Positions 36,620 through 45,403 of a stretch of DNA of 64,000 nucleotides are shown here, in pieces. Within the stretch, counting starts at the first letter, position 1. Each line of letters starts with the position of its first letter. The notes beneath the pieces are model-generated. The model saw only the letters and a list, made by a program, of their open reading frames with translations. It ran no database searches and was not told the origin of the DNA. The stretch is from positions 25,036 through 89,035 of the forward strand of contig CAJXSO010000006.1 in the NCBI GenBank assembly GCA_913061505.1, read 5' to 3'. A program made the translations under genes and the position numbers. This DNA is from an uncultured Lutimaribacter sp. GTDB taxonomy: Bacteria; Pseudomonadota; Alphaproteobacteria; Rhodobacterales; Rhodobacteraceae.

Positions 36620-37108
36620 TTACGGGTTGATCGTAATTGGCGTGCCATTACGCACCATGGCGTAAATTTCTTCGATATGGCGGTTGGGCACCGCAATGCA
36701 GCCCGCTGTCCAATCGCGCCCACCCTTGCGGTATTTCCATGGGCGACCGTGGATAAATATATCGCCCCCCGGGCTGCGCCCACGCGCCTGTGCATAGGCC
36801 CGATCGCGGGTATTGGGGTAGGAAATGCCCAAAGATAGGTGAAACTCGCTGTTTGGGTTGCGGCGGTTGATCACATAGGTGCCTTCGGGTGTCTTGCCAT
36901 CGCCTTCGAATTGTTTGTGCCCTTCGGGGGCAAAGCCAAGCCCAATATCGTAGCTGCGCAAAACCTCGTTATCATGCATCAGATACATTTTGCGCGCAGC
37001 CTTGTTCACCACAACCCAACTGACCGCAGGGCCATCGTAGCTGCGAAACTTGCTGGCGCAGCCCGCAAGAGAAAAAACCGTTGCCAATATCAGAATGACC
37101 CGCAGCAT
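36620..37108 (-). CDS. L,D-transpeptidase lipoprotein (YkuD family)
   Basis: 162 residues with a lipobox (LILATVFSLAGCASKFRS) and a YkuD domain: YLMHDNEVLRSYDIGLGF, KTPEGTYVINRRNPNSEFHL, and the active-site region GGDIFIHGRPWKYRKGGRDW followed by TAGCIAVPNRHIEEIY. Catalytic His and Cys are present; the usual SHGCIRL is TAGCIAV. It is a different subtype from the Tat-exported one two genes away and is membrane-anchored by lipid. The ATG at 37108 is the lipoprotein start; longer frames upstream lack a signal. Confidence 0.9.
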   Translation of the reverse strand: MLRVILILATVFSLAGCASKFRSYDGPAVSWVVVNKAARKMYLMHDNEVLRSYDIGLGFAPEGHKQFEGDGKTPEGTYVINRRNPNSEFHLSLGISYPNTRDRAYAQARGRSPGGDIFIHGRPWKYRKGGRDWTAGCIAVPNRHIEEIYAMVRNGTPITINP

Positions 37109-37196
37109 CGCATAGCCTGTTTGTTCGTTTGGCGCAGCCCTACACCAATTTTGCCCCGTGCCATAGGCCCTGCGCTTTATGGTTACATTTGCGTGA

Positions 37197-38414
37197 TCAG
37201 TCGCGCGAAAAACAGGCAACCAATTCAATATGCGCCGACCACCGAAACTGGTCGATCACCTGCACCGGGCCCAGGCGCCACCCCGCATCCAGCAACAGCT
37301 TTGCATCGCGGGCAAAGGTGACAGGGTTGCACGAGACAAAAGCAATTTTGCCTATCGGGGCCAGGGCCAGCTGGGCCACCTGTGCCTGTGCGCCAGCGCG
37401 GGGCGGGTCGATCACCACGGCATCAACGCCGCGCAATTCATCGGGCATCAGGGGGCGGCGAAACAGATCGCGGGCCTCGGTTGTGATACGTTTCAACCCC
37501 GGTGTTTCGCGCCACGCCCGATCTAACGCTTTCAGCATCTCGGCGTCACCCTCGACCGCATGCACAGCCGCTGCCTGGGCCAAAGGCAGCGCAAATGTGC
37601 CGCAGCCTGAAAACAGGTCAGCCACCCGTGCGGCGCCCTGCACCATATCGCTGACGGCTTGCACCAAGGCCTGTTCGCCCGCCGCTGTGGCCTGCAAAAA
37701 CGCGCCAGGCGGCGGGGCCACATTGGCCAGCCCCATGCGCTGCAGCGGTGGCAGGCGGGTGGCCACCACCTCGCCATCCCACGACAGGCGCGCCAGTTTG
37801 CACTGTTCGGCCAGCTGGGCCAGCGCCACGCGCAACGGGCCATCCAAGGGCTTGCCGCCCGTTGCCGCCAAATCCAGCCCATGGCGGGTAAGCGTGGCTT
37901 GCACGGCCAGCTCGGCCTTGCGGCTGGCACCCAAAACCGCCAGGCGCTGCGCCACATCAAAGGCTGGCTGCAGCGCTGGATCGATCAACTGGCAATCGGG
38001 AATTTCAACAATCACCCCGGATGCGCGGCCATGAAACCCGGCCAATGCGCCCTTTTTGGTGCGCCGGGCCGAAATGCCCATGCGCCGCCGGCTGCGCGGG
38101 GGCGAGGTATGTATGGGCAAAAACTGTGCCTCGATCGCCTGCGCCTGCAAGGCTTTGCGCACCACATCCACCTTCCATTCGGCCACAAATGCATCGCTGG
38201 CATGCTGCAATTGGCAGCCACCGCACGATTTGAAATGCCGGCAGGGCGGGGCCACGCGGCTGGGCGAAGGCGTGATCACCCGCATATCAACCAGCTGCTG
38301 GCCTTGCGGCGTGCCCTCGACCACCTCGCCGGGCAGGGCAAGGGGCACAAATAGCGGGCCCTCGGCGATGCCGTCGCCCTGGTGGCCCAAACGATCGATT
38401 GTTATGCGTGTCAT
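37197..38414 (-). CDS. 23S rRNA/tRNA m5U methyltransferase, RumA/TrmA family
   Basis: 405 residues with a short N-terminal TRAM-like part (ITIDRLGHQGDGIAEGPLFV) and the Fe-S cysteines CRHFKSCGGCQLQH plus DCQLID. The SAM motif VADLFSGCGTFALPLA and the catalytic block VIDPPRAGAQAQ and FVSCNPVTFARD (nucleophile Cys) follow. It should methylate uridine at C5 in ribosomal RNA. RlmC or RlmD specificity cannot be decided from sequence alone. It diverges from the histidine kinase gene over a 134-base spacer in which I see no clear feature. Confidence 0.9.
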   Translation of the reverse strand: MTRITIDRLGHQGDGIAEGPLFVPLALPGEVVEGTPQGQQLVDMRVITPSPSRVAPPCRHFKSCGGCQLQHASDAFVAEWKVDVVRKALQAQAIEAQFLPIHTSPPRSRRRMGISARRTKKGALAGFHGRASGVIVEIPDCQLIDPALQPAFDVAQRLAVLGASRKAELAVQATLTRHGLDLAATGGKPLDGPLRVALAQLAEQCKLARLSWDGEVVATRLPPLQRMGLANVAPPPGAFLQATAAGEQALVQAVSDMVQGAARVADLFSGCGTFALPLAQAAAVHAVEGDAEMLKALDRAWRETPGLKRITTEARDLFRRPLMPDELRGVDAVVIDPPRAGAQAQVAQLALAPIGKIAFVSCNPVTFARDAKLLLDAGWRLGPVQVIDQFRWSAHIELVACFSRD

Positions 38415-38548
38415 ACCCGCGCCATAACCTGCCGCGTGCCCCCGGAAAAGCCCCTGCTGCACCAGCGCACCAAATTTGCGCCGCATCATGGCTTTGACGC
38501 CGCGGCCCCTGCCCGCTAGCCTGCCCGCATCATGAAAGGGACACGCGC

Positions 38549-40498
38549 ATGAAATCTGTTCGTCTACGCCTGCTGATCTTGGCGTTGACCCCGCTGATCG
38601 TGCTGATGCCGCTCTTGCTGTTGATCGGCATGACCCGCTGGACCACAGATTACGACAAGGTCTTGATCGCCAATGTCGAAAGCGACCTGCGCATCGCCCA
38701 GCAATACCTAACCCGCCTGATGGTTGAAACCGGCGACGAGCTGGCAGGCGTGGCCGAGTCGGCCGAATTTGCCGCAATCTTGCAACGCCCGCCCAACCAG
38801 CAAGCCGCCTATTTCACCCGCAAACGCCAGGCGCTGGAGCTGGATTTTTTGTATTTCCTGCCAGAACATGATGCCATCGATCAGGCCGCGCGCTGGCCGA
38901 TCATTGCCGCAGGGCTGAATGGCCGCCCTTCGACCCAGATCGATATTTTCAGCGCCGCCGATCTGGCGGGTTTTCCCGGCAATCTGGCCGCGCGTGCGCG
39001 CATTGGGTTGATTGAAACAAAAGCCGCCGTGCCAACAGAGCGCACCGTAGAAGACCGGGGCATGGTTATTCACGCGGCAAGCCCGGTGAAATTATCTGGC
39101 CACAGCGGCGTGTTGGTGGGTGGCGTTTTGTTGAACCGCAACCTGGATTTCATCGATACGATCAACACGCTGGTCTATCTAAACGCCATCACCGGCGGCG
39201 ACAGGCAAGGCACCGCCACCCTGTTTTTGGATGACGTGCGGGTATCCACCAACGTGCGCCTGTTCGAGGATGTGCGCGCCTTAGGCACCCGCGTTTCGGC
39301 TGCGGTGCGGGGCCAGGTGCTGGGCGAGGGTAAAACCTGGCTGGCCCGCGCCTTTGTGGTGAATGATTGGTATATCTCGGGCTATCTGCCACTGACCGAT
39401 AGTTTCGGCCAGCGCGTTGGCATGTTGTATGTGGGCTTTCTCGAGGCGCCATTTGCCCTGGCCAAGCGCGATGCGCTGATCTGGATGATGGGCGCCTTTG
39501 CGCTGGTTCTGGCGGTTTCTGTGCCCATTTTGCTGCGCATGGCCGAAGGTATCTTTGCGCCGCTGGAGCGCATGACAAACACCATGCGCAAAGTGCGCGA
39601 GGGGGATTTATCGGCGCGCAACGGTCAATTTGGAAAAGCCGACGAAATTGGCCAAGTGGCCGGCCATCTGGATAACCTTCTAGATCAGGTGCAAGACCGC
39701 GATCGGAAACTGCGCAACTATGCCGAGCAGCTAAACAACCGCGTAGAAGAACGAACCGCCGAATTGCGCCAAGCCAACGAGAAGCTGGAACAAACCTTTA
39801 AACAGCTGGTGATGAGCGAGAAACTGGCCGCCATCGGGGAAATTACCGCCGGTGTGGCCCATGAAATCAACAATCCGGTCGCTGTTATTCAAGGCAATAT
39901 CGATGTCATGCGCGAGGCACTGGGCCCAAATGCAGACAGCGTAGAAACCGAATTGTCGCTGATCGACAAACAGGTAGCGCGCATTCAGGCGATTGTTGGC
40001 AAGCTGCTAAAATTCGCGCGCCCCAGCGAATTTTCCAATTACGAAGAGCTGCTAGATCTGCAGCCCATCGTCGCCGATTGTCTGGTTTTGGTCGAACATG
40101 TTTTGGCCAAAGGCAATATCGCGGTGCATACCAGCTTTGCCCCGGCGCCACCCGTGCGCGGCGATGCGGGCGAAATTCAGCAAGTGGTGGTAAACCTGAT
40201 CGTCAACGCCGCCCAAGCAATGCAGGGGCAGGGGCAGCTGTTTTTAAGCCTAGCCTCGCATATAAAAGACGGACAGCCCGGCGCGGTTTTGGTGGTGCGC
40301 GATACCGGCCCCGGCATTCCGCCAGATGTGCTGGATGCGGTATTTAACCCGTTTTTCACCACAAAAACCGCCCAAGGCACGGGGCTGGGCCTGTCTATTT
40401 CGCAAACGCTTATTCAACGTCTGGGCGGTATTATCAGCGCCACAAACAGCCCCGAAGGCGGGGCAGAATTTACCGTGTGGCTGCCATCCGCCGCCTAA
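38549..40498 (+). CDS. Membrane sensor histidine kinase with extracytoplasmic Cache-like domain
   Basis: 649 residues: membrane helix 1 (about 7-29), a large periplasmic sensor region (about 30-305) resembling double-Cache receptors, helix 2 (WMMGAFALVLAVSVPILL, about 313-331), HAMP, and a coiled coil (about 385-420). The dimerisation domain has His438 in EITAGVAHEINNPVAV. The ATPase domain has VVVNLIVNAAQAM, DTGPGIPPDV and GTGLGLSISQ. It is NtrB-like in the catalytic half. The most likely partner is the NtrC-type regulator at 50152-51504, which lies at the other side of the NAD-linked formate dehydrogenase and molybdenum genes. The sensed signal is unknown. Confidence 0.9.
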   Translation: MKSVRLRLLILALTPLIVLMPLLLLIGMTRWTTDYDKVLIANVESDLRIAQQYLTRLMVETGDELAGVAESAEFAAILQRPPNQQAAYFTRKRQALELDFLYFLPEHDAIDQAARWPIIAAGLNGRPSTQIDIFSAADLAGFPGNLAARARIGLIETKAAVPTERTVEDRGMVIHAASPVKLSGHSGVLVGGVLLNRNLDFIDTINTLVYLNAITGGDRQGTATLFLDDVRVSTNVRLFEDVRALGTRVSAAVRGQVLGEGKTWLARAFVVNDWYISGYLPLTDSFGQRVGMLYVGFLEAPFALAKRDALIWMMGAFALVLAVSVPILLRMAEGIFAPLERMTNTMRKVREGDLSARNGQFGKADEIGQVAGHLDNLLDQVQDRDRKLRNYAEQLNNRVEERTAELRQANEKLEQTFKQLVMSEKLAAIGEITAGVAHEINNPVAVIQGNIDVMREALGPNADSVETELSLIDKQVARIQAIVGKLLKFARPSEFSNYEELLDLQPIVADCLVLVEHVLAKGNIAVHTSFAPAPPVRGDAGEIQQVVVNLIVNAAQAMQGQGQLFLSLASHIKDGQPGAVLVVRDTGPGIPPDVLDAVFNPFFTTKTAQGTGLGLSISQTLIQRLGGIISATNSPEGGAEFTVWLPSAA

Positions 40499-40506
40499 AT
40501 CATGGC

Positions 40507-40554
40507 CCTTGCCCCAGGGGCCAGCCCTGATTTCAGGGCGGGCTTGGGGCAAGG
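40507..40554. terminator. Large nested hairpin between histidine kinase and fdsA
   Basis: Outer 10-bp stem (CCTTGCCCCA / TGGGGCAAGG) and inner 6-bp stem (GCCCTG / CAGGGC, 40524-40539) occupy most of the 66-base convergent spacer. A transcription end for both genes is likely, although there is no U tract. Confidence 0.6.
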
Positions 40555-40564
40555 GGTGCAGGCC

Positions 40565-43336
40565 CTAGGCCGCGGTGACGCGCACAGCCGCGTATTTGAA
40601 TTCGGGGATTTTCCCGTAAGGGTCCAGCGCCGGGTTGGTTAGAATATTTGCCGCAGCTTCAACATAGGCAAAGGGCAAAAACACCATATCAGGGGCCACG
40701 GCACGGTCTTCGCGCGCCATCACCTCTACAGCGCCCCGCCGGGTTTCCAGCCGCACCATACCGCCCGGCGCAACACCCAGTTTGCGCAAGGTTGAGGGAT
40801 GGAGCGAGCAATTGGCCTGCGGTTCAACCGCATCCAGCACCACCGAACGCCGTGTCATCGAGCCGGTATGCCAATGTTCCAGCTGGCGGCCCGTTGTCAG
40901 CACCATCGGATAGTCGCTGTCGGGCTGCTCGTCGGGGGCGATCACCTGCGCCGGTGCAAACCGCGCGCGCCCATCAGCGCGGGGGAAACCATCGCCAAAC
41001 ACAATCGCTTGGCCCGGGTCGGTGGGGGAAAGGCTGGGATAGGTCACAGCGTTTTCATCCATCAACCGCGCCCAGCTGATATTGTTCAGCGATTTCATGC
41101 CCTGCTTCATCTCGGCAAACACATCGCTGGGGTGGCTATAGGCCCAATTCAGCCCCAAACGCTGTGCCAAAGCCACGGTAATGGCCCAATCCTCGCGGGC
41201 CTCGCCCGGGGGTTGGGCCGCCGCACGGCCCATTTGCACCTGCCGGTTGGTATTGGTGACGGTGCCGTTCTTTTCGTAGAACGCCGCCGCCGGCAAAATG
41301 ACATCGGCAAAGTTTGCGGTTTCCGTCAGGAAGATATCTTGCACCACCAAATGCTGCAGGCTGGCCAGCGCCTGGCGGGCATGGGTCACATCAGGGTCTG
41401 ACATGGCCGGGTTTTCACCCAAGATATACATGCCCTTGATCTGCCCATGATGCACCGCATCCAATATTTCGGTCACCGTCAGGCCCTTTTCATTGCTGAA
41501 ATCACCCGAGGCCCAAATTTCAGAAAACGCGCTGCGCACGCCATCGTCTGTCACGCTTTGGTAATCGGGCAAAAACATCGGTATCAGCCCTGCATCCGAG
41601 GCACCTTGCACGTTGTTTTGCCCACGCAGCGGGTGCAGCCCACTGCCGGGCTTGCCCACATTGCCCGTCATCAGCGCCAGCGAGATCAGGCAGCGCGCGT
41701 TATCGGTGCCATGGATATGCTGCGACACACCCATGCCCCAAAAGATCATACCGGCCCGGGCGGTGGCAAAATCGCGCGCCACAGCGCGAATATCGGCGGC
41801 GGAAATGCCTGTCAGCTCTTCCATTTTCTCGGGGGCAAACCCTGCCAGATGCTGTTTTTCTGCCTCCCAGTTTTCAGTGTAGCGTTCGATATAGGCCTGG
41901 TCGTAAAGCCCCTCTTCAACGATCACCGACATGATGGCATTCAACAGCGCCACATCCGCGCCAGGGCGGAATTGCAACATATGTTTGGCATGGCGCTTCA
42001 TCGCGGTGCCGCGCGGATCCATGATAATCAGCTTGCCGCCACGTTTGGCAAATTGCTTGAAATAGGTGGCCGCCACCGGGTGGTTTTCGGTGGGGTTGGC
42101 CCCAATCACAATGGCCACATCGGCATGTTCGATCTGGTTAAACGTGGCCGTCACCGCGCCCGAGCCCACGTTTTCCATCAGCGCCGCCACCGACGAGGCA
42201 TGGCACAACCGCGTGCAATGATCGACGTTGTTATGGCCAAAACCCTGGCGGATCAGCTTTTGAAACAAATACGCCTCTTCATTGGTGCATTTGGCACTGC
42301 CAAAGCCCGCAACCGAGGGCCCGCCATGCTGGCTGCGCAGGTCGGCCAGCCCTTTGGCGGCAAAATCCAGCGCCTCTTCCCAGCTGGCTTCGCGGAAATG
42401 GGTAAGGGGGTTTGCCGGGTCTACGTTTAGCCCTTTTGGCATGCCTTCGCGGCGAATAAGCGGCTTGGTCAGGCGGTGGGGGTGGTGGATATAATCATAG
42501 CCAAAGCGCCCCTTGACGCACAGCCGCCCCTCGTTTGCCGGGCCATTGATGCCCTCGACATATTTTATCTTGCCTTCTTTCAGCTTCAGCGACACCTGGC
42601 AGCCCACCCCACAGAACGGGCAGATAGATTTCACCTCGGTATCGAAATCGGCACTGTCGCCTTGCTGCTGGTCATCCAGAACGGTGGCAGGCATCAAGGC
42701 GCCGGTGGGGCAGGCCTGCACGCATTCGCCACAGGCCACACAGCTAGAGGCGCCCATCGGATCGGCAAAATCGAAGGTGGGGTAGGCATCATGGCCGCGC
42801 CCGGCCATGCCGATCACGTCATTTACCTGCACTTCGCGGCAGGCGCGCACGCATAGCCCGCATTGAATGCAGGCATCCAAATTCACCCGCATTGCCACGT
42901 GGCTGTCATCGAGCAGCGGAATGCGATCGGCCTCGAGCGTGGGAAAGCGGCTTTCGCTGACGCCATTGGCCTGGGCCATATCCCAAAAATGCGCGCTGGC
43001 ATCATGGGCTGCGGCGCGTTCGGGCTGGTCGGCCAGCAGCAGCTCCATCACCAAGGCCCGCGATTTTTGGGCGCGTTCGCTATCGGTTTTCACCTGCAGC
43101 CCGGCACTGGGCGCACGGCAGCACGAGGCAGCCAGCGTGCGCTCGCCATCGATTTCCACCACACAGGCGCGGCAGTTGCCATCGGGGCGATAGCCGGTTT
43201 GGTCTTTGTGGCACAGATGCGGAATATCTTTACCGTGGCGCTTTGCGACATCCCAAATGGTTTCGCCCTCAAAGGCGGTCACGTCTTGGCCGTCCATCAC
43301 AAAGGAAATTTGGGGGATGTTGTTGCCGTCCGCCAT
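40565..43336 (-). CDS. fdsA: NAD-dependent formate dehydrogenase, catalytic alpha subunit
   Basis: 923 residues. An N-terminal [2Fe-2S] domain (CHKDQTGYRPDGNCRACVVE) is followed by two [4Fe-4S] motifs (CIQCGLCVRACREV, CVACGECVQACPTGAL), the CPFCGVGCQVSLK cluster of the molybdopterin part, and the bis-MGD catalytic domain with Mo-ligand Cys in NVDHCTRLCHASSVAAL. A molydopterin-binding C-terminal barrel follows. This is the layout of cytosolic FdsA, which oxidises formate to CO2. The active site uses Cys, not Sec. The ATG at 43336 follows the fdsGB stop by one base. With fdsGB it forms a two-gene operon. Separate fdsC and fdsD genes are not seen; fdhD further along is the fdsC-type maturation factor. 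Confidence 0.95.
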   Translation of the reverse strand: MADGNNIPQISFVMDGQDVTAFEGETIWDVAKRHGKDIPHLCHKDQTGYRPDGNCRACVVEIDGERTLAASCCRAPSAGLQVKTDSERAQKSRALVMELLLADQPERAAAHDASAHFWDMAQANGVSESRFPTLEADRIPLLDDSHVAMRVNLDACIQCGLCVRACREVQVNDVIGMAGRGHDAYPTFDFADPMGASSCVACGECVQACPTGALMPATVLDDQQQGDSADFDTEVKSICPFCGVGCQVSLKLKEGKIKYVEGINGPANEGRLCVKGRFGYDYIHHPHRLTKPLIRREGMPKGLNVDPANPLTHFREASWEEALDFAAKGLADLRSQHGGPSVAGFGSAKCTNEEAYLFQKLIRQGFGHNNVDHCTRLCHASSVAALMENVGSGAVTATFNQIEHADVAIVIGANPTENHPVAATYFKQFAKRGGKLIIMDPRGTAMKRHAKHMLQFRPGADVALLNAIMSVIVEEGLYDQAYIERYTENWEAEKQHLAGFAPEKMEELTGISAADIRAVARDFATARAGMIFWGMGVSQHIHGTDNARCLISLALMTGNVGKPGSGLHPLRGQNNVQGASDAGLIPMFLPDYQSVTDDGVRSAFSEIWASGDFSNEKGLTVTEILDAVHHGQIKGMYILGENPAMSDPDVTHARQALASLQHLVVQDIFLTETANFADVILPAAAFYEKNGTVTNTNRQVQMGRAAAQPPGEAREDWAITVALAQRLGLNWAYSHPSDVFAEMKQGMKSLNNISWARLMDENAVTYPSLSPTDPGQAIVFGDGFPRADGRARFAPAQVIAPDEQPDSDYPMVLTTGRQLEHWHTGSMTRRSVVLDAVEPQANCSLHPSTLRKLGVAPGGMVRLETRRGAVEVMAREDRAVAPDMVFLPFAYVEAAANILTNPALDPYGKIPEFKYAAVRVTAA

Positions 43337-43337
43337 A

Positions 43338-45026
43338 TCAGACCTCGTCGCCAAAATGTTGCATCGTCAGTTTTATCGGGTTTGGCGCTGCCTGCCCCAA
43401 ACCACAGATCGAGGCATCGGCCATCACCGTGCACAGATCGTTCAGCAAATCACGGTCCCATTTCGGGGCCGACATCAGCTTGACCGCTTTTTCACAGCCC
43501 ACGCGGCAAGGCGTGCATTGGCCGCAGCTTTCGGCCTCGAAAAACCGCAGCATGTTCAGCGCCGCATCGCGCGCGCTATCCGCATCCGACAAAACCACCA
43601 CCGCGGCCGAACCGATAAAGGTGCCATGCGCCTGAAGCGTGTCAAAATCCAGCGGCACATCGTTCAGGCTGGCAGGCAACAAGCCCGACGAAGGGCCCCC
43701 CGGCTGGTAGGCCTTGAACACATGGCCCGGCGCCATACCGCCCGCTGCAGCGATGATATCGGTAATCGTGCTGCCGGCGGGCAGCAAATAAACACCAGGC
43801 TGGGCCACACGCCCCGAAACAGAATAGCTGCGCAGGCCCTTGCGGCCGTTTAGATGCACATCGGTAATCTCGGCGCCTTCGCGGCAAATGCGGGCCACCC
43901 AATGCAGGGTTTCCACGTTATGCACCAATGTGGGGCGATTAAAAATGCCAACCTGCGCCACAAAGGGTGGGCGCAGGCGCGGCACGCCGCGCTTGCCCTC
44001 GATCGATTCGATCATGGCGCTTTCTTCGCCACAAATATAGGCGCCCGCACCACGGCGCAGATCGATATAACCCGGCGTGATGATTTCGGCCGCTTCCAGC
44101 GCGGCAATTTCCTGGCGCAAAATCTGCAGCACAGCGGGATATTCATCGCGCATATAGATAAAGCATTTTTCCGCCTCGACCGCCCAAGCGGCAATCAACA
44201 TGCCCTCCAGCATCAGATGCGGGGTGCGCTCGAGGTAATAGCGGTCTTTAAAGGTGCCCGGCTCGCCCTCGTCGCCATTCACAGCCAGATAGCGCGGGCC
44301 GGGGTTGGCGCGCACAAAGCCCCATTTTTTGCCCGATGGGAAACCAGCCCCCCCCAGCCCGCGCAAGCCCGCTTGCAGCAGCGTATCTTGCACCTGTTGC
44401 CAATCGCCCGAGGCGCGCAATTGCGCCAACCGGGCATAGCCGCCCGCATCGCGATAGGCCTGCAGGGTTTCATAGGCGGGCATGACGGGGTGAAAATGGC
44501 CGCTTTCCACCACTTGGGCCACCAGCTGAGGCGTGGCATGATCTACGTGGCGGTGGCCCACTTCGGCCACGGGCGCGCTATCGCAGCGGCCCATACAGGG
44601 CGCGCGCAGCACGCGAATTTGCGCAGGGTCATGCCCCGCCTCTAGGGCAGCGGCCAGCGCATCGGCGCCTGCCAATTCGCATGACAGCGAATCGCACACC
44701 CGAATGGTCAGCGCAGGCGGGGGTGTTTCATCTTCGCGTATCGGGTCGAAATGGGCGTAAAACGTGGCCACTTCCCACACTTCGGCCATGGAAAGGCGCA
44801 TTTCCTCGGCCAGCGCCCGCAGATGGGGGGCAGACAGATGGCCATAGGCATCTTGGATCAGGTGCAGAAATTCGATCAAAAGATCGCGCTGGCGCGGGCG
44901 GCTGCCCAGCAAGGCCTGAACATCGGCAAGGGCGCTGTCGCTTGCCTGACGCCCCTTTGTATGCGCGCGCCCACGCTTGCCGCTGCGCCCTGATGTCCAG
45001 ATGCCGTTTTCTTTATCAAGTGCCAT
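43338..45026 (-). CDS. NAD-dependent formate dehydrogenase, fused gamma-beta subunit (FdsG-FdsB)
   Basis: 562 residues joining two diaphorase subunits. Residues about 30-175 are NuoE/FdsG-like with the [2Fe-2S] ligands in RVCDSLSCEL and RAPCMGRCD. The rest is NuoF/FdsB-like: GRGLGGAGFPSGKKW-type segment, FMN/NADH loops in LAVNGDEGEPGTFKDRYY and RRGAGAYICGEESAMIESIE, and the [4Fe-4S] block ESCGQCTPCRVGCEKAV with a final Cys in ASICGLGQAAPNP. It passes electrons from FdsA to NAD. The frame is open to 45077, but ATG 45026 with CAGG upstream fits the family start better. A dyad at 45101-45122 may regulate the operon. Confidence 0.9.
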   Translation of the reverse strand: MALDKENGIWTSGRSGKRGRAHTKGRQASDSALADVQALLGSRPRQRDLLIEFLHLIQDAYGHLSAPHLRALAEEMRLSMAEVWEVATFYAHFDPIREDETPPPALTIRVCDSLSCELAGADALAAALEAGHDPAQIRVLRAPCMGRCDSAPVAEVGHRHVDHATPQLVAQVVESGHFHPVMPAYETLQAYRDAGGYARLAQLRASGDWQQVQDTLLQAGLRGLGGAGFPSGKKWGFVRANPGPRYLAVNGDEGEPGTFKDRYYLERTPHLMLEGMLIAAWAVEAEKCFIYMRDEYPAVLQILRQEIAALEAAEIITPGYIDLRRGAGAYICGEESAMIESIEGKRGVPRLRPPFVAQVGIFNRPTLVHNVETLHWVARICREGAEITDVHLNGRKGLRSYSVSGRVAQPGVYLLPAGSTITDIIAAAGGMAPGHVFKAYQPGGPSSGLLPASLNDVPLDFDTLQAHGTFIGSAAVVVLSDADSARDAALNMLRFFEAESCGQCTPCRVGCEKAVKLMSAPKWDRDLLNDLCTVMADASICGLGQAAPNPIKLTMQHFGDEV

Positions 45027-45100
45027 GATCGCCTGCCAGATTTGCCGGGTTTGCCCGCTTTTGCGGCGATCTGTCATTCATGGTCAATATAGAGATATCG

Positions 45101-45122
45101 TTGATCAATAGAATTTTTCTAT
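45101..45122. promoter_or_regulatory. Dyad operator candidate upstream of the fds operon
   Basis: The divergent fdsGB/tusA spacer contains TTGATCAA (45101-45108) overlapping ATAGAA-TTT-TTCTAT (45108-45122). The second reads ATAG-N7-CTAT, the dyad form typical of LysR-type regulator sites. fds operons elsewhere often have an adjacent LysR gene; none is adjacent here. Confidence 0.45.
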
Positions 45123-45172
45123 CAAGCCTGCAGGCCATAGACAGCACCGCAGCCGCGCCCTATCTGTTGGCC

Positions 45173-45400
45173 ATGACATGGGATAACGAATTAGACGCAT
45201 CGGGCCTGTTGTGCCCTCTGCCCGTGCTAAAAGCGCGCAAGCGGCTGCAAGCCATGCAGCCGGGCCAAGTGCTGCGCATGCTGGCAACAGACCCCGCTGC
45301 CATTATCGATGTGCCGCATTTTTGCGCCGAATCCGGGCATGAATTGCTGCAAGCCAGCGAAGAGGGCGACACCCAGATTTACCTGATCCGCCATAAATAG
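45173..45400 (+). CDS. TusA family sulfur carrier
   Basis: 75 residues with the TusA core DASGLLCPLPVLKARKRLQA, carrying the CPxP motif whose Cys bears persulfide sulfur. TusA-like proteins pass sulfur for tRNA thiolation, molybdenum-cofactor synthesis and other uses. In E. coli FdhD receives sulfur from IscS and TusA influences Moco levels. Its place between the formate dehydrogenase operon and the moeA-fdhD operon therefore suggests a role in sulfuration of the cofactor, which is inference. The open frame extends upstream to 45080, but the ATG at 45173 gives the family length. Confidence 0.88.
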   Translation: MTWDNELDASGLLCPLPVLKARKRLQAMQPGQVLRMLATDPAAIIDVPHFCAESGHELLQASEEGDTQIYLIRHK

Positions 45401-45403
45401 GCG

